Source: Symbiodinium natans
Lineage: Eukaryota; Sar; Dinophyceae; Suessiales; Symbiodiniaceae
DNA: 64,000 nt
Direction: 5' to 3'
NCBI GenBank assembly: GCA_905221605.1
Contig: CAJNDS010000669.1
Span: 269,415 to 333,414, forward strand
Every line of letters begins with the position of its first letter. Position 1 is the first letter of the stretch. Below, one piece after another: positions 47,723 to 57,383 of the stretch. The notes beneath the pieces are model-generated. The model was given only the letters and a program-made list of their open reading frames with translations, made no database searches and was not told where the DNA came from. The position numbers and the translations under genes were made by a program.

Positions 47723-48275
47723 AGAGCTTGCCCACAAACACCAGGGCCCCATTAGGCCCCAGTCGCCTGGGCCGTCGGTCCAGGAAAGAAGGGGCGTGCA
47801 GGGCAGCCGCGCAGAACAAGGCGGGCGATCCTGGGTGTGTTCGTAGGGGCTCGGGGGTGTTGGGTTTAGTTCTGCTTTGGGGGTACTGGGGGGGTACTGT
47901 AAGGCTCTCGACGCAAACAGCGCATGCTGAACCTTGTGTTGTCAGGCCCGCCATGGATGTTCTTGTGGTTGACTGCAACGACGGTTGCGGTAGCACGCAG
48001 AGCCACCAAGCGTCGTGGGAATCACGAAGGCGAAGGTCTTTCCGGAACCTGCGGGGCTGAAACTGGCATATGATCAGAAGTCTATGAAGGACTGTACGCA
48101 GCCTGGCCTCGGCACCTTGGCCTGGTATCTGAATCTGTGGAGAACGCAGAACAAACCCGAAGCCCTCCCCGCGCCTGTTTGCGCTTGTGCCACCTGAAGT
48201 GCTGCACATGAGCTCTTCATGCGCAAGTGCACTCAACCTTCGCCTCACAAAAAACGCAGAGGTTGGCTTTCCGAT
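41739..48275 (-). CDS. DEAD-box ATP-dependent RNA helicase gene, multi-exon
   Basis: RNA helicases of this family unwind or remodel RNA and RNP using ATP. All core motifs lie in order on the minus strand: a Q-motif-like GKPTS|IQ (about 48,280-48,258 and 48,134), motif I SGKTFAFVIPTT (48,048-48,007), Ia SPTRELAIQ (47,209-47,145), Ib TPGRLIQLL (45,812-45,747), II ILDEADQML (45,599-45,501), III LLFSATIPQ (45,116-45,021), V LVATNVASRGLDFPDV (42,212-41,944) and a shortened VI, YTHR-RASDTRG (41,802-41,739). The joined introns run 134-178 bases near the 3' end; the intron between motifs II and III is 384 bases. The GG motif and motif IV exons were not found, so at least two exons are missing. Overall closest to DDX-type (not DExH) helicases; subfamily not decided. 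N- and C-terminal ends are open. Confidence 0.88.
41944..42000 (-). CDS. helicase exon: motif V, second half
   Basis: Reads SRGLDFPDVSLVVQFNLPE. The donor is TGAG|GACACG (GA), and the acceptor of that intron is GTGAG|GACATC, so GAGGAC stands at both ends. Confidence 0.92.
42179..42212 (-). CDS. helicase exon: motif V, first half
   Basis: A 34-base exon reading GEFDILVATNVA. It ends before a GC donor (GTCGC|GCCCAAG), and the next exon starts after GAAGAG|. Confidence 0.9.
42262..42330 (+). repeat. (CCCACA)n minisatellite inside a helicase intron
   Basis: CACACCCA-type units within the GC-AG intron 42,346-42,213. It gives Val/Gly/Cys-rich shadow frames. Confidence 0.9.
42347..42383 (-). CDS. 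helicase exon before motif V
   Basis: Reads EVREKVFDGFRRG, the conserved segment just before motif V. The donor is CGAG|GCGGGC (GC). The upstream edge is uncertain: CTFEEVREK could extend it to about 42,398. The following intron (42,346-42,213) contains the (CCCACA)n repeat. Confidence 0.85.
42400..45020. other. large helicase intron region, partly of different composition
   Basis: Two or more helicase exons (motif IV and the HG segment) should lie here and were not identified; a weak candidate is about 42,540-42,490 (TKLASSAVQLCNVKAL). The part from about 43,140 to 43,650 is visibly richer in A and T and free of telomere-like words, so an inserted element is possible. A minus-strand block at 43,790-43,690 reads FQEDISRLFPSSSEELIRDL. 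Confidence 0.45.
45021..45116 (-). CDS. helicase exon: motif III (SAT)
   Basis: Reads RIEDMPPPSSGRQTLLFSAT and then IPQLLDGICRRLR. SAT couples ATP hydrolysis to unwinding. The upstream intron ends in a CCCTAAA-like stretch and the downstream intron has GTTTAGGG about 35 bases in. Confidence 0.92.
45501..45599 (-). CDS. helicase exon: motif II (DEAD)
   Basis: Reads LAYVQTVILDEADQMLEQRL and on to TWLNGTCCR. DEAD is the Walker B motif that activates ATP hydrolysis. The junction to the next exon repeats TCGCAG at both ends of the intron, giving an apparent GG-AG intron. Confidence 0.93.
45747..45812 (-). CDS. helicase exon: motif Ib
   Basis: Reads TPGRLIQLLDETKSLAEDFG, canonical TPGR motif Ib. 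It joins in phase to the next exon across a 147-base intron that contains telomere-like repeats and ends TTTTAGGGTTTGAG. The same TTGAG(G) word stands at both intron ends. Confidence 0.92.
46588..46845 (+). repeat. (GA)n microsatellite
   Basis: About 260 bases of GAGA with interruptions, lying in the helicase intron between motifs Ia and Ib. The 261-aa minus and 180-aa plus frames across it are artefacts. Confidence 0.95.
47145..47209 (-). CDS. helicase exon: motif Ia
   Basis: A GTGCCAG acceptor is followed by VLSPTRELAIQTCTEMEVLT and a GT donor. PTRELA is the RNA-contacting motif Ia. One exon is missing between this and motif I because the phases do not match. Confidence 0.9.
47657..47720 (+). 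repeat. (CAT)n microsatellite
   Basis: About 20 CAT/ATC triplets, in the helicase intron between motifs I and Ia. Confidence 0.95.
48007..48048 (-). CDS. helicase exon: motif I (Walker A)
   Basis: After CCGCAG the frame reads SGKTFAFVIPTTL; the preceding exon must supply the T-G of TGSGKT. It ends before a GT donor. The P-loop lysine and threonine that bind ATP phosphates and Mg are present. A 267-aa frame that overlaps it reads another phase and is not real. Confidence 0.85.
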
Positions 48276-49309
48276 GCTTTGGGGGACGGCCTGCTGCGGC
48301 CGCCTCCTCTGGTGCTCTGGGGCTTTCGGGAAACTTCGGCCGCAATTTATCATGTGGTGGTCTAGCTATCATGGTTAAAGCTGCTGTCGTTCTCCTGCAT
48401 GGGCAAGCGGAAAGTCCCATCTATTGCATGCACTCTTACTTCGGAAAGGAATGCCGACAGATCATCAAGTGACCATCGAGCTCAACGATCCTGGAAACCC
48501 TGAAGTCTTATCACATTGGCCCAAGCAACCAAATCCCAGTGATCTGCATGGCCGATGATGGGAATCGCGTGTCGTTGGATCCTTAGAGTTCATCATTGCA
48601 GATGACATGCATGCGACGTAAAAGGGCGCGGTTCAATCCTGAAAGCGCGTTGCCATCGACTCCGCATAACTGCTCTCTTCATTGTGGACATGTCAAGAAG
48701 ATAATGGTAGCACACAGGGGCGCTGTAGCCATGGATGTCTGCAGCCAGGCAACAGAGTTGGCCGCTTGAGGCCAGCAGCATGCCTCAGCATGGGGACATT
48801 AGTCATGATTCCCTGGGGAGGAAGTTCTTGTGGGGGAGCCGGGGACAGTTGCCCCACGCAACTTGTCCGACGCCCCTTTGTTCAGCAATCGGGAAATTAG
48901 AATTTCGCGATCCTGTCCAAGAAATGGCGCTAGAGTTGGCTGTGAAGCTAAAAAACAGCGTACTCGACCCATCACTCTCCCGCATCTTGTTTTGGGCCCC
49001 ACCTGCGGACAAACAAGGCTCGGGCCCAAGCGAAACTCTTTAGCCACGGCTTTGTCCACAAGTTGGCTGCACACTCAAAGGCACAAACCTAGCTTCACTG
49101 CATTCAGTTGACCTTGAATCCCGATCCTAACCCCTGCACCGTGACATGCATTTCGACCCCCGACGAAGACGAGCCTCACCCCAAGCCTGCAAGACTCGCG
49201 TAAACGCAGTGAGGATCTTGCTGCAACGGAACAGCGCGAGACTGAAGCTTAAAGGAGGAGGACGCCAGCTCTTGCAGAGGGCCAGGCGTTAGGGCTTTAG
49301 AGGTTGGGG

Positions 49310-49420
49310 GGTGCTTCAGCTTCATTAGCTGCTCTTGCCAGTCCCAGTCACAGCTTCTGCACCAAGGACGCATTCAGCAGCTTCCGATCAACTGCCTCAC
49401 CTCGGTTGCATCTGGTATTG
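49310..49420 (-). CDS. candidate exon(s), unknown
   Basis: Two adjacent frames look coding: EAVDRKLLNASLVQKL (about 49,418-49,352) and CDWDWQEQLMKLKH (about 49,352-49,311), the latter after a TTGGTGCAG acceptor. Only one can be used here. Located upstream of the helicase on the same strand, so they may be its N-terminal exons. Confidence 0.4.
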
Positions 49421-49429
49421 CCGTTCGTA

Positions 49430-51120
49430 CTGCGCTTGCCAGTCTTTCTGCTATAACGACTACTTCTAGCTTGTTTTGAACGGCACTGTTCATGGCCGTG
49501 ATTTGCTATGGTTGTGTACGCGTACACTATTTTTATGGTGGTTATTGTCCTATCACTATGTGCTTCTCGGTTGCCATGCTTACTCATGTTTACTGTTTCC
49601 GCCATTTTGGGGGGCCTCACGATGAGACCCAGCGGCCTCCGAAGGCGGGGCTTAGGGTTTAGGGCGTCGGGGTTCTAGGATCTTTTCAGATCTCTTTGTT
49701 GGGGTTGTGGGGCAATACACCCTAAACCCTCAGAATCCCTGGGGTGCAGCCAAAGTAGCGCCAGGAGCAGATCGCGGCCGGCAGGTCTGCGGGCTCCCGG
49801 TCCACGGGCAGGTCGTCGATGTTGGAAAGAGCTGCCTTTGAACCCTGAATGATTTAGGGTTCAGGGTTTGGGGCTTAGGGCTTAGGGCTCAGGGTTTAGT
49901 ACGGGTTTAGGGCTTAGGTCTTAGAAGAACAATTTTGGGGGTCCGGTTACAATGCAGAGCCTTACAGCAACCAGTGAAGCAGGAAGCTGCGCTCACGGGA
50001 CCCGGTGACCTTCGTGATGGAAAAAGAGAAGAGAACATGCAGAATGGAAGACTATGGGAGAGGCAAGAGAGGAAAAGCAGGACCCGAACAAACCATCACT
50101 TAACACAGCTGGCCCAGAATCTGGCCCTCAACTCTAAACCCTAAACTTTAAACCCCAAAACAGCGAAGGAACGCCCTAAACCCTCCACCCTCCACCCTAA
50201 ACCCTAAACCCTGAACGGGAGAGCGCACAATAAACTCCAAGTGCCTCGTTGCCTCGCCGCTGATCCGCTCGCACCGTCCTGATTGGGTTTCCACAGAAGC
50301 CATTGGCTCAGGAGCGGATGGAAAAATAGAAGAAGGCATTAAAAATTAGTGATTTAAGGGTTTTGGGGCTTAGGTTTCAGGGTCTTGGTGATTTGAGGGC
50401 TTTGGGGATTTCAGGACCTTGGGATTTTAGGGAGTTAAGGGTTTTGGGCTTAGGTCGCATCCCGATCTGGGCTTCCGGATACGGCACGCGACGACAACCC
50501 GCAGAAGAGGAGACGACAGCAGCACAGTCATACCTTCCTCGACCCTAAACCCTGGTCCCCAAAACCCTAAACCCTCAAAGCTAAGCCCTACACCCTCGAC
50601 TCTCTAAACCCTCAAACCGAGCAACCTCTAAACCTCCAACCAAAAGCCCTACACGCCCTAAACCCTAAACCCTAAACCCTAAACCCTGAACCCTAAACCC
50701 TAAACCCTAGATTACTTTCTGAGCCCGGCTCAGGATGTCGTTCTCATCCTCGCTGCTCGGCAACGTCTCCTGAGCTGCAGCCCCCAGAGCTGGCAGCGAT
50801 TCCATGGGCGGCTTCCAGCAGTTCAGGGAGATGTGAAAAAAAAATCTTCCGAAGCCGTGCCGACTTTCGTTTCCAGAGCACAAGTCTAGGCACGGCGAGA
50901 CTTAGCACTCGGCATAGACCGTGTTAAGTTCACTGACGCACGTGATGCCTTCTGCAATCCAAGGCTCCTCCTCTGGCTTTTCGAACTGCACCTCGACTGG
51001 CCTTGACTTCGTTGGACACTGAGGGCAAGAGCTTGGGAGGGAGGCAGAGCTTTCAAAGCCCTTGGGGGGGGGGGGGGGGGTGCGGTTTGGAAGGTTTCGG
51101 GGGAGGGGGGTTCCATCTTC
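49430..51120. other. no confident gene; telomere-like words
   Basis: Telomere-like words at 49,650-49,665, 49,852-49,925, 50,180-50,215 and a cleaner (CCCTAAA)n stretch at 50,655-50,710. No coding block recognised. Confidence 0.5.
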
Positions 51121-51124
51121 AGGT

Positions 51125-51180
51125 GCCGGTCTCGGAGAGTGACAGCAGCTTTTCGGAGTTGTTGATAGGGGTCTTGAGGT
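51125..51180 (-). CDS. candidate exon, unknown protein
   Basis: After ACACGAG the frame reads LKTPINNSEKLLSLSETGT with 17 of 20 codons ending in G or C, better than the longer 116-aa frame on the same strand. The 3' edge is not clear. No family. Confidence 0.45.
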
Positions 51181-51715
51181 CTCGTGTCCCCAGCATAAGC
51201 CCGTGGCAAAGCCGCGTCTTTCAGCAAGGCCTGCACCGCGGCGGAGGCAAGGCCTGGAGAGAAGCTTGGACTTCAGGGCTTCAGGGTCTGAGGGTTGAGG
51301 GGTTTGAGTCCTTGAGGGTTTGTGCCATGCCGCCTGTGGCTTGAAGAGCCTAAGCCCTGGAAGCCCTGGAAATACTCTAGCTCCTCCACACCCATCCCAC
51401 TAGCATCATGGAAGAAGACTGCTCTAAACCCTAAAGCCTGCATCCCAGCTGAACCCTTTTTAGCTGCCTAAACTGCCGACGTGTTAAAGCCTACTGCACC
51501 CGAAGCCCTAAACCCGAAACACTAAACCACCGGCCTTGGCAATCCGTACTGGCGACCCGCTTGACAGTCCAGCCCGGCTCTACGCCGGCCTCAAGACACA
51601 ACTGTGACAATTCGGATGTTTGGGGCCTGGGGGTTTAGGACTTCGGGGTGTGAGCCCTGTTCAAGAAACCCTAATTACTGTAAACGGTACTTGAACTTGA
51701 TGCCAAGAAGGGATT

Positions 51716-51866
51716 GTGAGGAATGAGACAAAGAAAGAAAGGAAGAAAGGAAGGGAAGAAAGGATGGAAGGATGGAAGGGTGGAAGGGTGGAAGGATGGA
51801 AGGATGGAAGGATGGAAGGATGGAAGGATGGAAGGAAGGATGGAAGGATGGAAGGATGGAAGAAAG
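51716..51866 (+). repeat. (GGAAGGAT)n purine minisatellite
   Basis: Tetramer-based AAGG/ATGG units. Frames of repeated WKDGRMEG on the plus strand and HPSILPSF on the minus strand are artefacts. Confidence 0.95.
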
Positions 51867-52950
51867 CAGACATCAGCTTTTGGGTCTTACAGGGTTTGGG
51901 CTTTAGGTTCTAGCGGCTTCCAGCGCTGTTTAGGGCTCAGCCAAGAAAGTCCAAGCCAAGTTTTCAGCGGGAGCACTGGACGGTTGCACTTGCCTGCGCA
52001 GCCGGCTTGTCTTCCGCGACCTTCTCGATCACATAGCCACTTTGGGCAGCCTCAGTCAGAACCCCAAATAAAGATAATAACCTGCATGAACCTCCAAGTA
52101 GGGTTCTTGGGTTCCCCCCCCACCCCTTTTGGAGCATCTGCTTGGGTTCGGCTTCCTGCAGTCTTCGGGCTGGGGCAACGCGGGGTGCTGGAATCCAATT
52201 CACGAGCTCCAAAACCTTAGAAAGGGCCCCCATGACTTAGAGGTCCCCCGTTTGAAGCCAAGGGCCTCCTTCGAGGGCGCCATGCCAAAGGGGCGTGTCG
52301 CCAGCGAGACGGTTACGACCTGGTGCACGGGAGAGGGCCCACATCCCACACCCTTTTGCTTCCCTGTTCTCGGACCCTCGGTGAAAGAACCCACTGAATG
52401 GAAGTGAAAGCTCACAATAGGGTCCCAATTGCAACTCAGAGCGCCCCCAGAGCAGGGCTCAACCTTAACAGAGGGAGGCCTCCTCCACCCTCCAATAAAC
52501 CCTAAACCCTAAATAAACCCTCAGTAAGCCCTAAACCCTAAAAAAAAACCGAAATAAACCCTAAGCCTAAACCCCAAACACACCCTGACCCCCTAAACCC
52601 GAATGAGTGCGCGCACCTCACGCGGCTTGGGCGGCTTCGCTGGAGTCGGAGTAGGAGCTGCTTTCGGCGGCGACTCCTCTGAGGACAATCCCATATGTTG
52701 GGTCAAGAGGAGCTCAGAGTCTTAGGTTTTTGGGGTCAAAAAGGCGTAGGGTGTCAGGATGTAGGGAGGTGTTGGGGGTTGCTTTGGAACATGAAGGCGC
52801 TATCGAGTCGTGAGTCCTGCGGACGTCCATGTACTCGATTGTTCTTAGTTCTTTTTTCCTGATAGCAGAAGTGTAAGTTGTAGATGGCCTCAACACTCAA
52901 CACCCAGCTGCTTGCCAGATGCCCCCAAAACCTGGCCCTTGCAGGCTTGA

Positions 52951-53018
52951 GCATGCCCAAAGAAGGCCTTGTCCGAGCTGCTGCACCTGGAGGACATGGG
53001 GGAGATGTTCTACATGGA
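52951..53018 (+). CDS. possible plus-strand exon, unknown
   Basis: The frame reads PKKALSELLHLEDMGEMFYM with 20 of 21 codons ending in G or C. The opposite strand has another plausible frame (SDKAFFGHAQACKGQ). Neither boundary is firm. Kept because the bias is among the highest in the window. Confidence 0.4.
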
Positions 53019-53503
53019 GTCAACCTCTTCTTTTCCTTTTTTGTTAGGTGCCCCCCCACTCAAATTCCAACTCCACCTCCCCCTTCCACATGAGAAGGGA
53101 GCCCCCCCCCCCCCCCCCAACAAGGTCCGCCTCTGCCGGGATGGCTTGGAGTCATTCGGTCTCCTCTTTCCTTGGAACGCAAGGTACACACAGGTGCTTA
53201 AGGGCCCTGATGAATGGAACCCAAAATTCTGGAGAACAAGAGCATTGACAAAAGACTAGTCAGTGGTTCTAAGCTGCTGCCTCTTCGGAATCAAGCAATC
53301 GCCGGCTCCCCTGAACCCTTAGCCAACCTCACTGGGCAGTTTAGAAAAATTGCTGAGTTCATAAGCCGCAAAACATTGTACACTTTCAGTACCATAGGGG
53401 GGATTATAGTATCCCAGAAAGTGTCAAGTGTACCCATTCAGCTACTAAGTTAGGGCGTTTAGCGGCTTCGGAGACCTACACAAAATAGCCAGAAAAGCCT
53501 CAG

Positions 53504-53614
53504 TCAGCCGAAACGCGAAAAATTGAAAAAGGCGCCGAAAGACTCATCCGAGCCGCTGTCACTTCGGCTGCGGCTCCTCCGCCGGCGCTTCGGGCTGCGG
53601 TCCCGGGGCGCCAT
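53504..53614 (-). CDS. first exon of an SR-rich (arginine/serine) protein
   Basis: ATG at 53,614 opens MAPRDRSPKRRRRSRSRSDS followed by GSDESFGAFF. RS-dipeptide tails are typical of splicing factors and other nuclear RNA-binding proteins, where Ser is phosphorylated. A pyrimidine-rich acceptor (GGCCCTTAG|) 19 bases upstream fits spliced-leader addition. The frame meets a stop at 53,504, but the last ten codons are less biased, so the exon likely splices before that. Later exons were not found. Confidence 0.65.
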   Translation of the reverse strand: MAPRDRSPKRRRRSRSRSDSGSDESFGAFFNFSRFG

Positions 53615-53639
53615 AGCCAAAGGCTTTGGTTTGCTAAGG

Positions 53640-55990
53640 GCCAGCCAAGGGCCCCAAGTTTCGAAAGCTTTGATAAGGATGCTCCATTTGGGGGCTGCGG
53701 GATGGTTCTTCGGGGTATCGGGCTTGGGCTCTTGATACCCAGACTTCCCAGTGGGACCCCCCTTCTTAGCGCCAACGTCATGTCGGTCTCCAGAGAGGGA
53801 GCGTGGAACGCCTCAAAACTTCATGAGCTCGAAGCTCGGCTTCTGAGTGAAGAGCTGCGCCTTGCTTTTGCCTCCTTACACGCTGAGATTAGATGACAGT
53901 CGAGAGAATTCTGCAACCCCCTTCACTTTGAGAGATTGTCGGAGGCTGAAGCATCGAGGCTGCAGCTGGCGGGCGGCCCGGGCTTGGTCCATTTGGTCTG
54001 AGGAGAGCACCACACATGTTTTTTTTTGGTAAAGTTGTGGGCCCTCTTTCTTGGTGTCCTCGAAAGTGCCTCGAAAGTGCCACAAGGAAGGCTGCAGAGC
54101 AAAAACTAAAACGTCCCCCCTTTTTCTGGCGACGGCGGAGCCTCAGCTTCGAATGCTCGATAACTGGGGAGGCCTTCAAGAAGGTGCAAGCAAAATAACC
54201 AACCGAACTGACCATTACTAACCATTATAGCAGCGATCAAAATAGCTATTAAAATACCCAAAAACACCCATTAAGATAACTATTGAGACAATTTTTAACA
54301 CCAACTCCTTGAAGCGCCGAGCCACAGCCTCCACAGGCCGAGTCGAGCCGTATAGACCCTTAAGGTCGTGACTTCGAAGGTCCTGAGAACCCTGTCGGGA
54401 AATAGAAGAGCTGGAAAATTTCGCGCAAGCCTGCGAACACTTCTCCTGGCCGAAGCAAGAACAGCTCATTGCCGTGGTTGTTGCTCTACATGACAGCCCC
54501 CCCCCCCCCCCCCCGAACCGAACAGTTCTTGGGCTTTGGGCTTCTTTTGGGTTCAAGCATGGTTGTGCAAAACATGCTGCCGACCCCCAGACATCAGCGC
54601 AGGCCTACTTGCCAAGGGGCCCCCGACCCCAAAATGCAGCAGCTGCTCTTGCCGCGACAGGGTGAGCTCGGTCATTGAGGGGGGTTGCAAGAAGCTCTTG
54701 ATCACAGTGCCAAAGAGTATCAAGCGGTAAAGAACACGAGAAAGCGATCATGTGCCAATATGCGATTTCAAGTACATGGGGAACAGTTTAAATGTCAGGA
54801 ACAGGTTCTCACCAAAAGGAACCCGGCAACACCTTCTGCAAACCCAAGAAGTAGCTCATGTCCATGCCATGAACTGCTCTGCAACTCCCTATCCTCAGAA
54901 GCCAAGCGAAGATCAATGAAGATCAGAGGGCACGCCCCTCGGTTTGGTCGAGCTTTACCTCAGACCTGAGAATCCCACGCATACCTGCCGAGCCTTTCCG
55001 CACATCATAGCCTAAAGCCACAGTAGGTCTGAGACTCTGCTTGCCCAAGCTCCCCATGACAAGTAGATGCGTTCTTCAGCAGCATGCTGCCAGCTGCATG
55101 CTGCGATGTGTTGATCAGGCTGTCTGGGCTCGTGGTTCAACACACACAAGGGTGGTCCGGCTTGCAAAAAGTTACGCTAGGGTGATGTATGCATTTCTCT
55201 GCAAAGGCAAAGGACCACCGCGGGATTGCATCGCCAGGTTGAAGCGCTGCATCGGCAGTGCTCGCAACATGAGCAATTAGGGATTCAGCTACGCAGCCTG
55301 CATTGCGCTGCGGATACGGTATGACACGGTATTGAGCAACCAAGGCTTGGCTTAACACTTCATCTCCAGGCCAGTCGTTGTTGGGACTCCTGCCGAGACA
55401 GGGCGAGCCTCCGCGTTTAGCACTTCTAAGATGCCAAGGTCGCTAAAAACGCCCTGGTTCAGGTGTCATTGTTGGCAGTCTCGAGCTAAGGAGCAAGCAG
55501 AGCACGGGAAGGAACAAGCTCAAGCACATGCCCACTCCGAGATTGACCCCAAGCATCCCGCAATTAAGATTGGTCTTGCGCAGACTCAACTGCATTCGGC
55601 AAAGTAGGGTCACAGGGCCCTGGGACTGGGTTGGTGACGCGGTGCGGTTCGGGTTTGCGTGTCGAGCGATGAGGACTGGAGTTGAAGGGATTTTGGGGGC
55701 ATGGGAGGCTCAGGAACATTGAGGGAACCCCCACTCGTGGGTCCTTGCGGCTTTGGTCCAGCAGCCACTTGAGAGACCAACCAGGCCTGGGGATCCCGGA
55801 GCTGCTGCGGGGGGGTTTGAAGTTCTAGGGTTTTTTTTAGGTCTTTGTTTCTTATGTTCCCCTTTTTGGGCTTCCGGGCTTTAGGGCGTAAAGTTTGGGA
55901 GTTTGCGGGTTGAAAGCCCCAAGGAATTGCTACCCTTCAACCCGAACGCTAACAGCCTGACCAAAGCTTCCGAGCTTTACAATCAGAGTC
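53640..55990. other. no confident gene; C runs and AT-rich patch
   Basis: Contains an 11-bp tandem duplication (CCTCGAAAGTG) at 54,058-54,080, an AT-rich patch at 54,190-54,310 and a C run at 54,497-54,514. Weak coding-like blocks on both strands at 54,070-54,190 and 55,200-55,330 are not called. Confidence 0.45.
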
Positions 55991-55996
55991 AGGTCG

Positions 55997-56057
55997 CTCG
56001 AAGTCGGGGGCATACGGCATTTTCCAGGTCCAGAAGACGGACTCCCAGCTGTTGCCC
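55997..56057 (-). CDS. strong exon, unknown protein
   Basis: A GCCTTCAG acceptor precedes NSWESVFWTWKMPYAPDFE, with 18 of the first 20 codons ending in G or C. Trp-rich and specific-looking, but no family recognised. Exon candidates on the same strand upstream are 56,725-56,664 (EPPLLRAMLAAQLASVLHME, CAG acceptor, GC donor) and about 56,500-56,455. Confidence 0.55.
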
Positions 56058-57383
56058 CTGAAGGCGGCCTCGGGTTAAAGCTGGAAGGACCATGGGCGCT
56101 TCTCGCTCGCACAGCTCGGCGCCGAAAACTTCAACCCTAAGGCCCTAAGCCCAAACTAAGCCCGGAGTTCGGGGCTTCTGGGAAGCTCTGCCCCTGTCCT
56201 CCGAGAACTTGCCTGACTTAAACTTGCCCTGCGGCCGGGGAAGCAGTGCAGGATCTGGCCCACTTCCCCTTCTCCACCCCCACGGGCACTGACAAGTGCG
56301 CCCGCATGCATGGTCTTTCAGGTGGGTGGGCGGGTGAACCCTGCCTTTGCTGCCCTGTGGACTTCTTGGCAGTTGCCCACATCTGCCCGCCCCACCCGAG
56401 CCTTGCTTAAGAAGCACACAAGCACAGGCAACAAGTGCACCGAAAGTTTTGCACAGCTCTCGCGTCGTTTTCGCAGCCCGTGCGGACTGGAACTCCGAGG
56501 AACTCCGAGGTGCGCTGCTTGGACCGCCGACGTGCACGTCCCGTGGCTTGGGCGGGCTGCCGAGGCGGCGCACGCAAGCGTTTGCAGAACCCTTTTTTCA
56601 GTTGTGCTGCGGAGGAGTGTGCCTCCGAGACTACATTCCAGCCAGCTTAAATCAGCCTCCATGTGCAGAACAGAGGCCAGCTGTGCAGCCAGCATGGCTC
56701 TCAGAAGCGGAGGCTCCTGCACATGAAGAAGACTTTGAGGCCAAGCATCTTTAAGGGTTGGGGCGTGATCAGTTTAGGGTTGAGGACCACAATGATACGC
56801 GCCTTGCAAGCAGCATTGGGGATGTCGGAGCTGCCAGATGAGAACTCACTCACCTGATCATTGGGAGGCCATGTTCCATGAGTCTTCAGCTCTGGCTTTA
56901 CGCCAAGACCTCAATGAGCCCGTAACGCCCCCAGTCTCACGTTACAGAGAACCACGCATAGAACCCCCCATTCTAAGAGGCAAGTTTCGGCCACAAGCTC
57001 GTGCTGCTGAGCCCATCGGGTTTGCGAAGTCCTCGCCTTAGCAAAGGCATCACAGAAACCTCCGAACACCCCCCACACCCAAAGCTGAACGCCCTAACAA
57101 ACCCTCGGAGTGGTTTGGACATCCAGAGGCGAATTTAAGCGACTCAGATGTACGTGTGTAGGTCTTCCACGGCGTGAGAAACTGCAGAGCTTTCGGAAGA
57201 GGAAAGCCTTACACGCCTGGATTGAATGCAAAAACCACTTGAGATCTTGGCGCCAAGTCCACGCAACAAAAACAGGGGGGCGCAGCGTCAGACGCTTGGA
57301 ACCGAGACACTTCTTTTTTATCCCGAGGCCCAGAAAAGGCTGGATGGGTGGCATGCAGCCCGCGCGCCAGCAACAAGACCATT

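Noticed and set aside
47550-48353. 267-aa minus frame
   Set aside because: It overlaps the helicase motif I exon in another phase and contains a poly-Met run from the CAT repeat.
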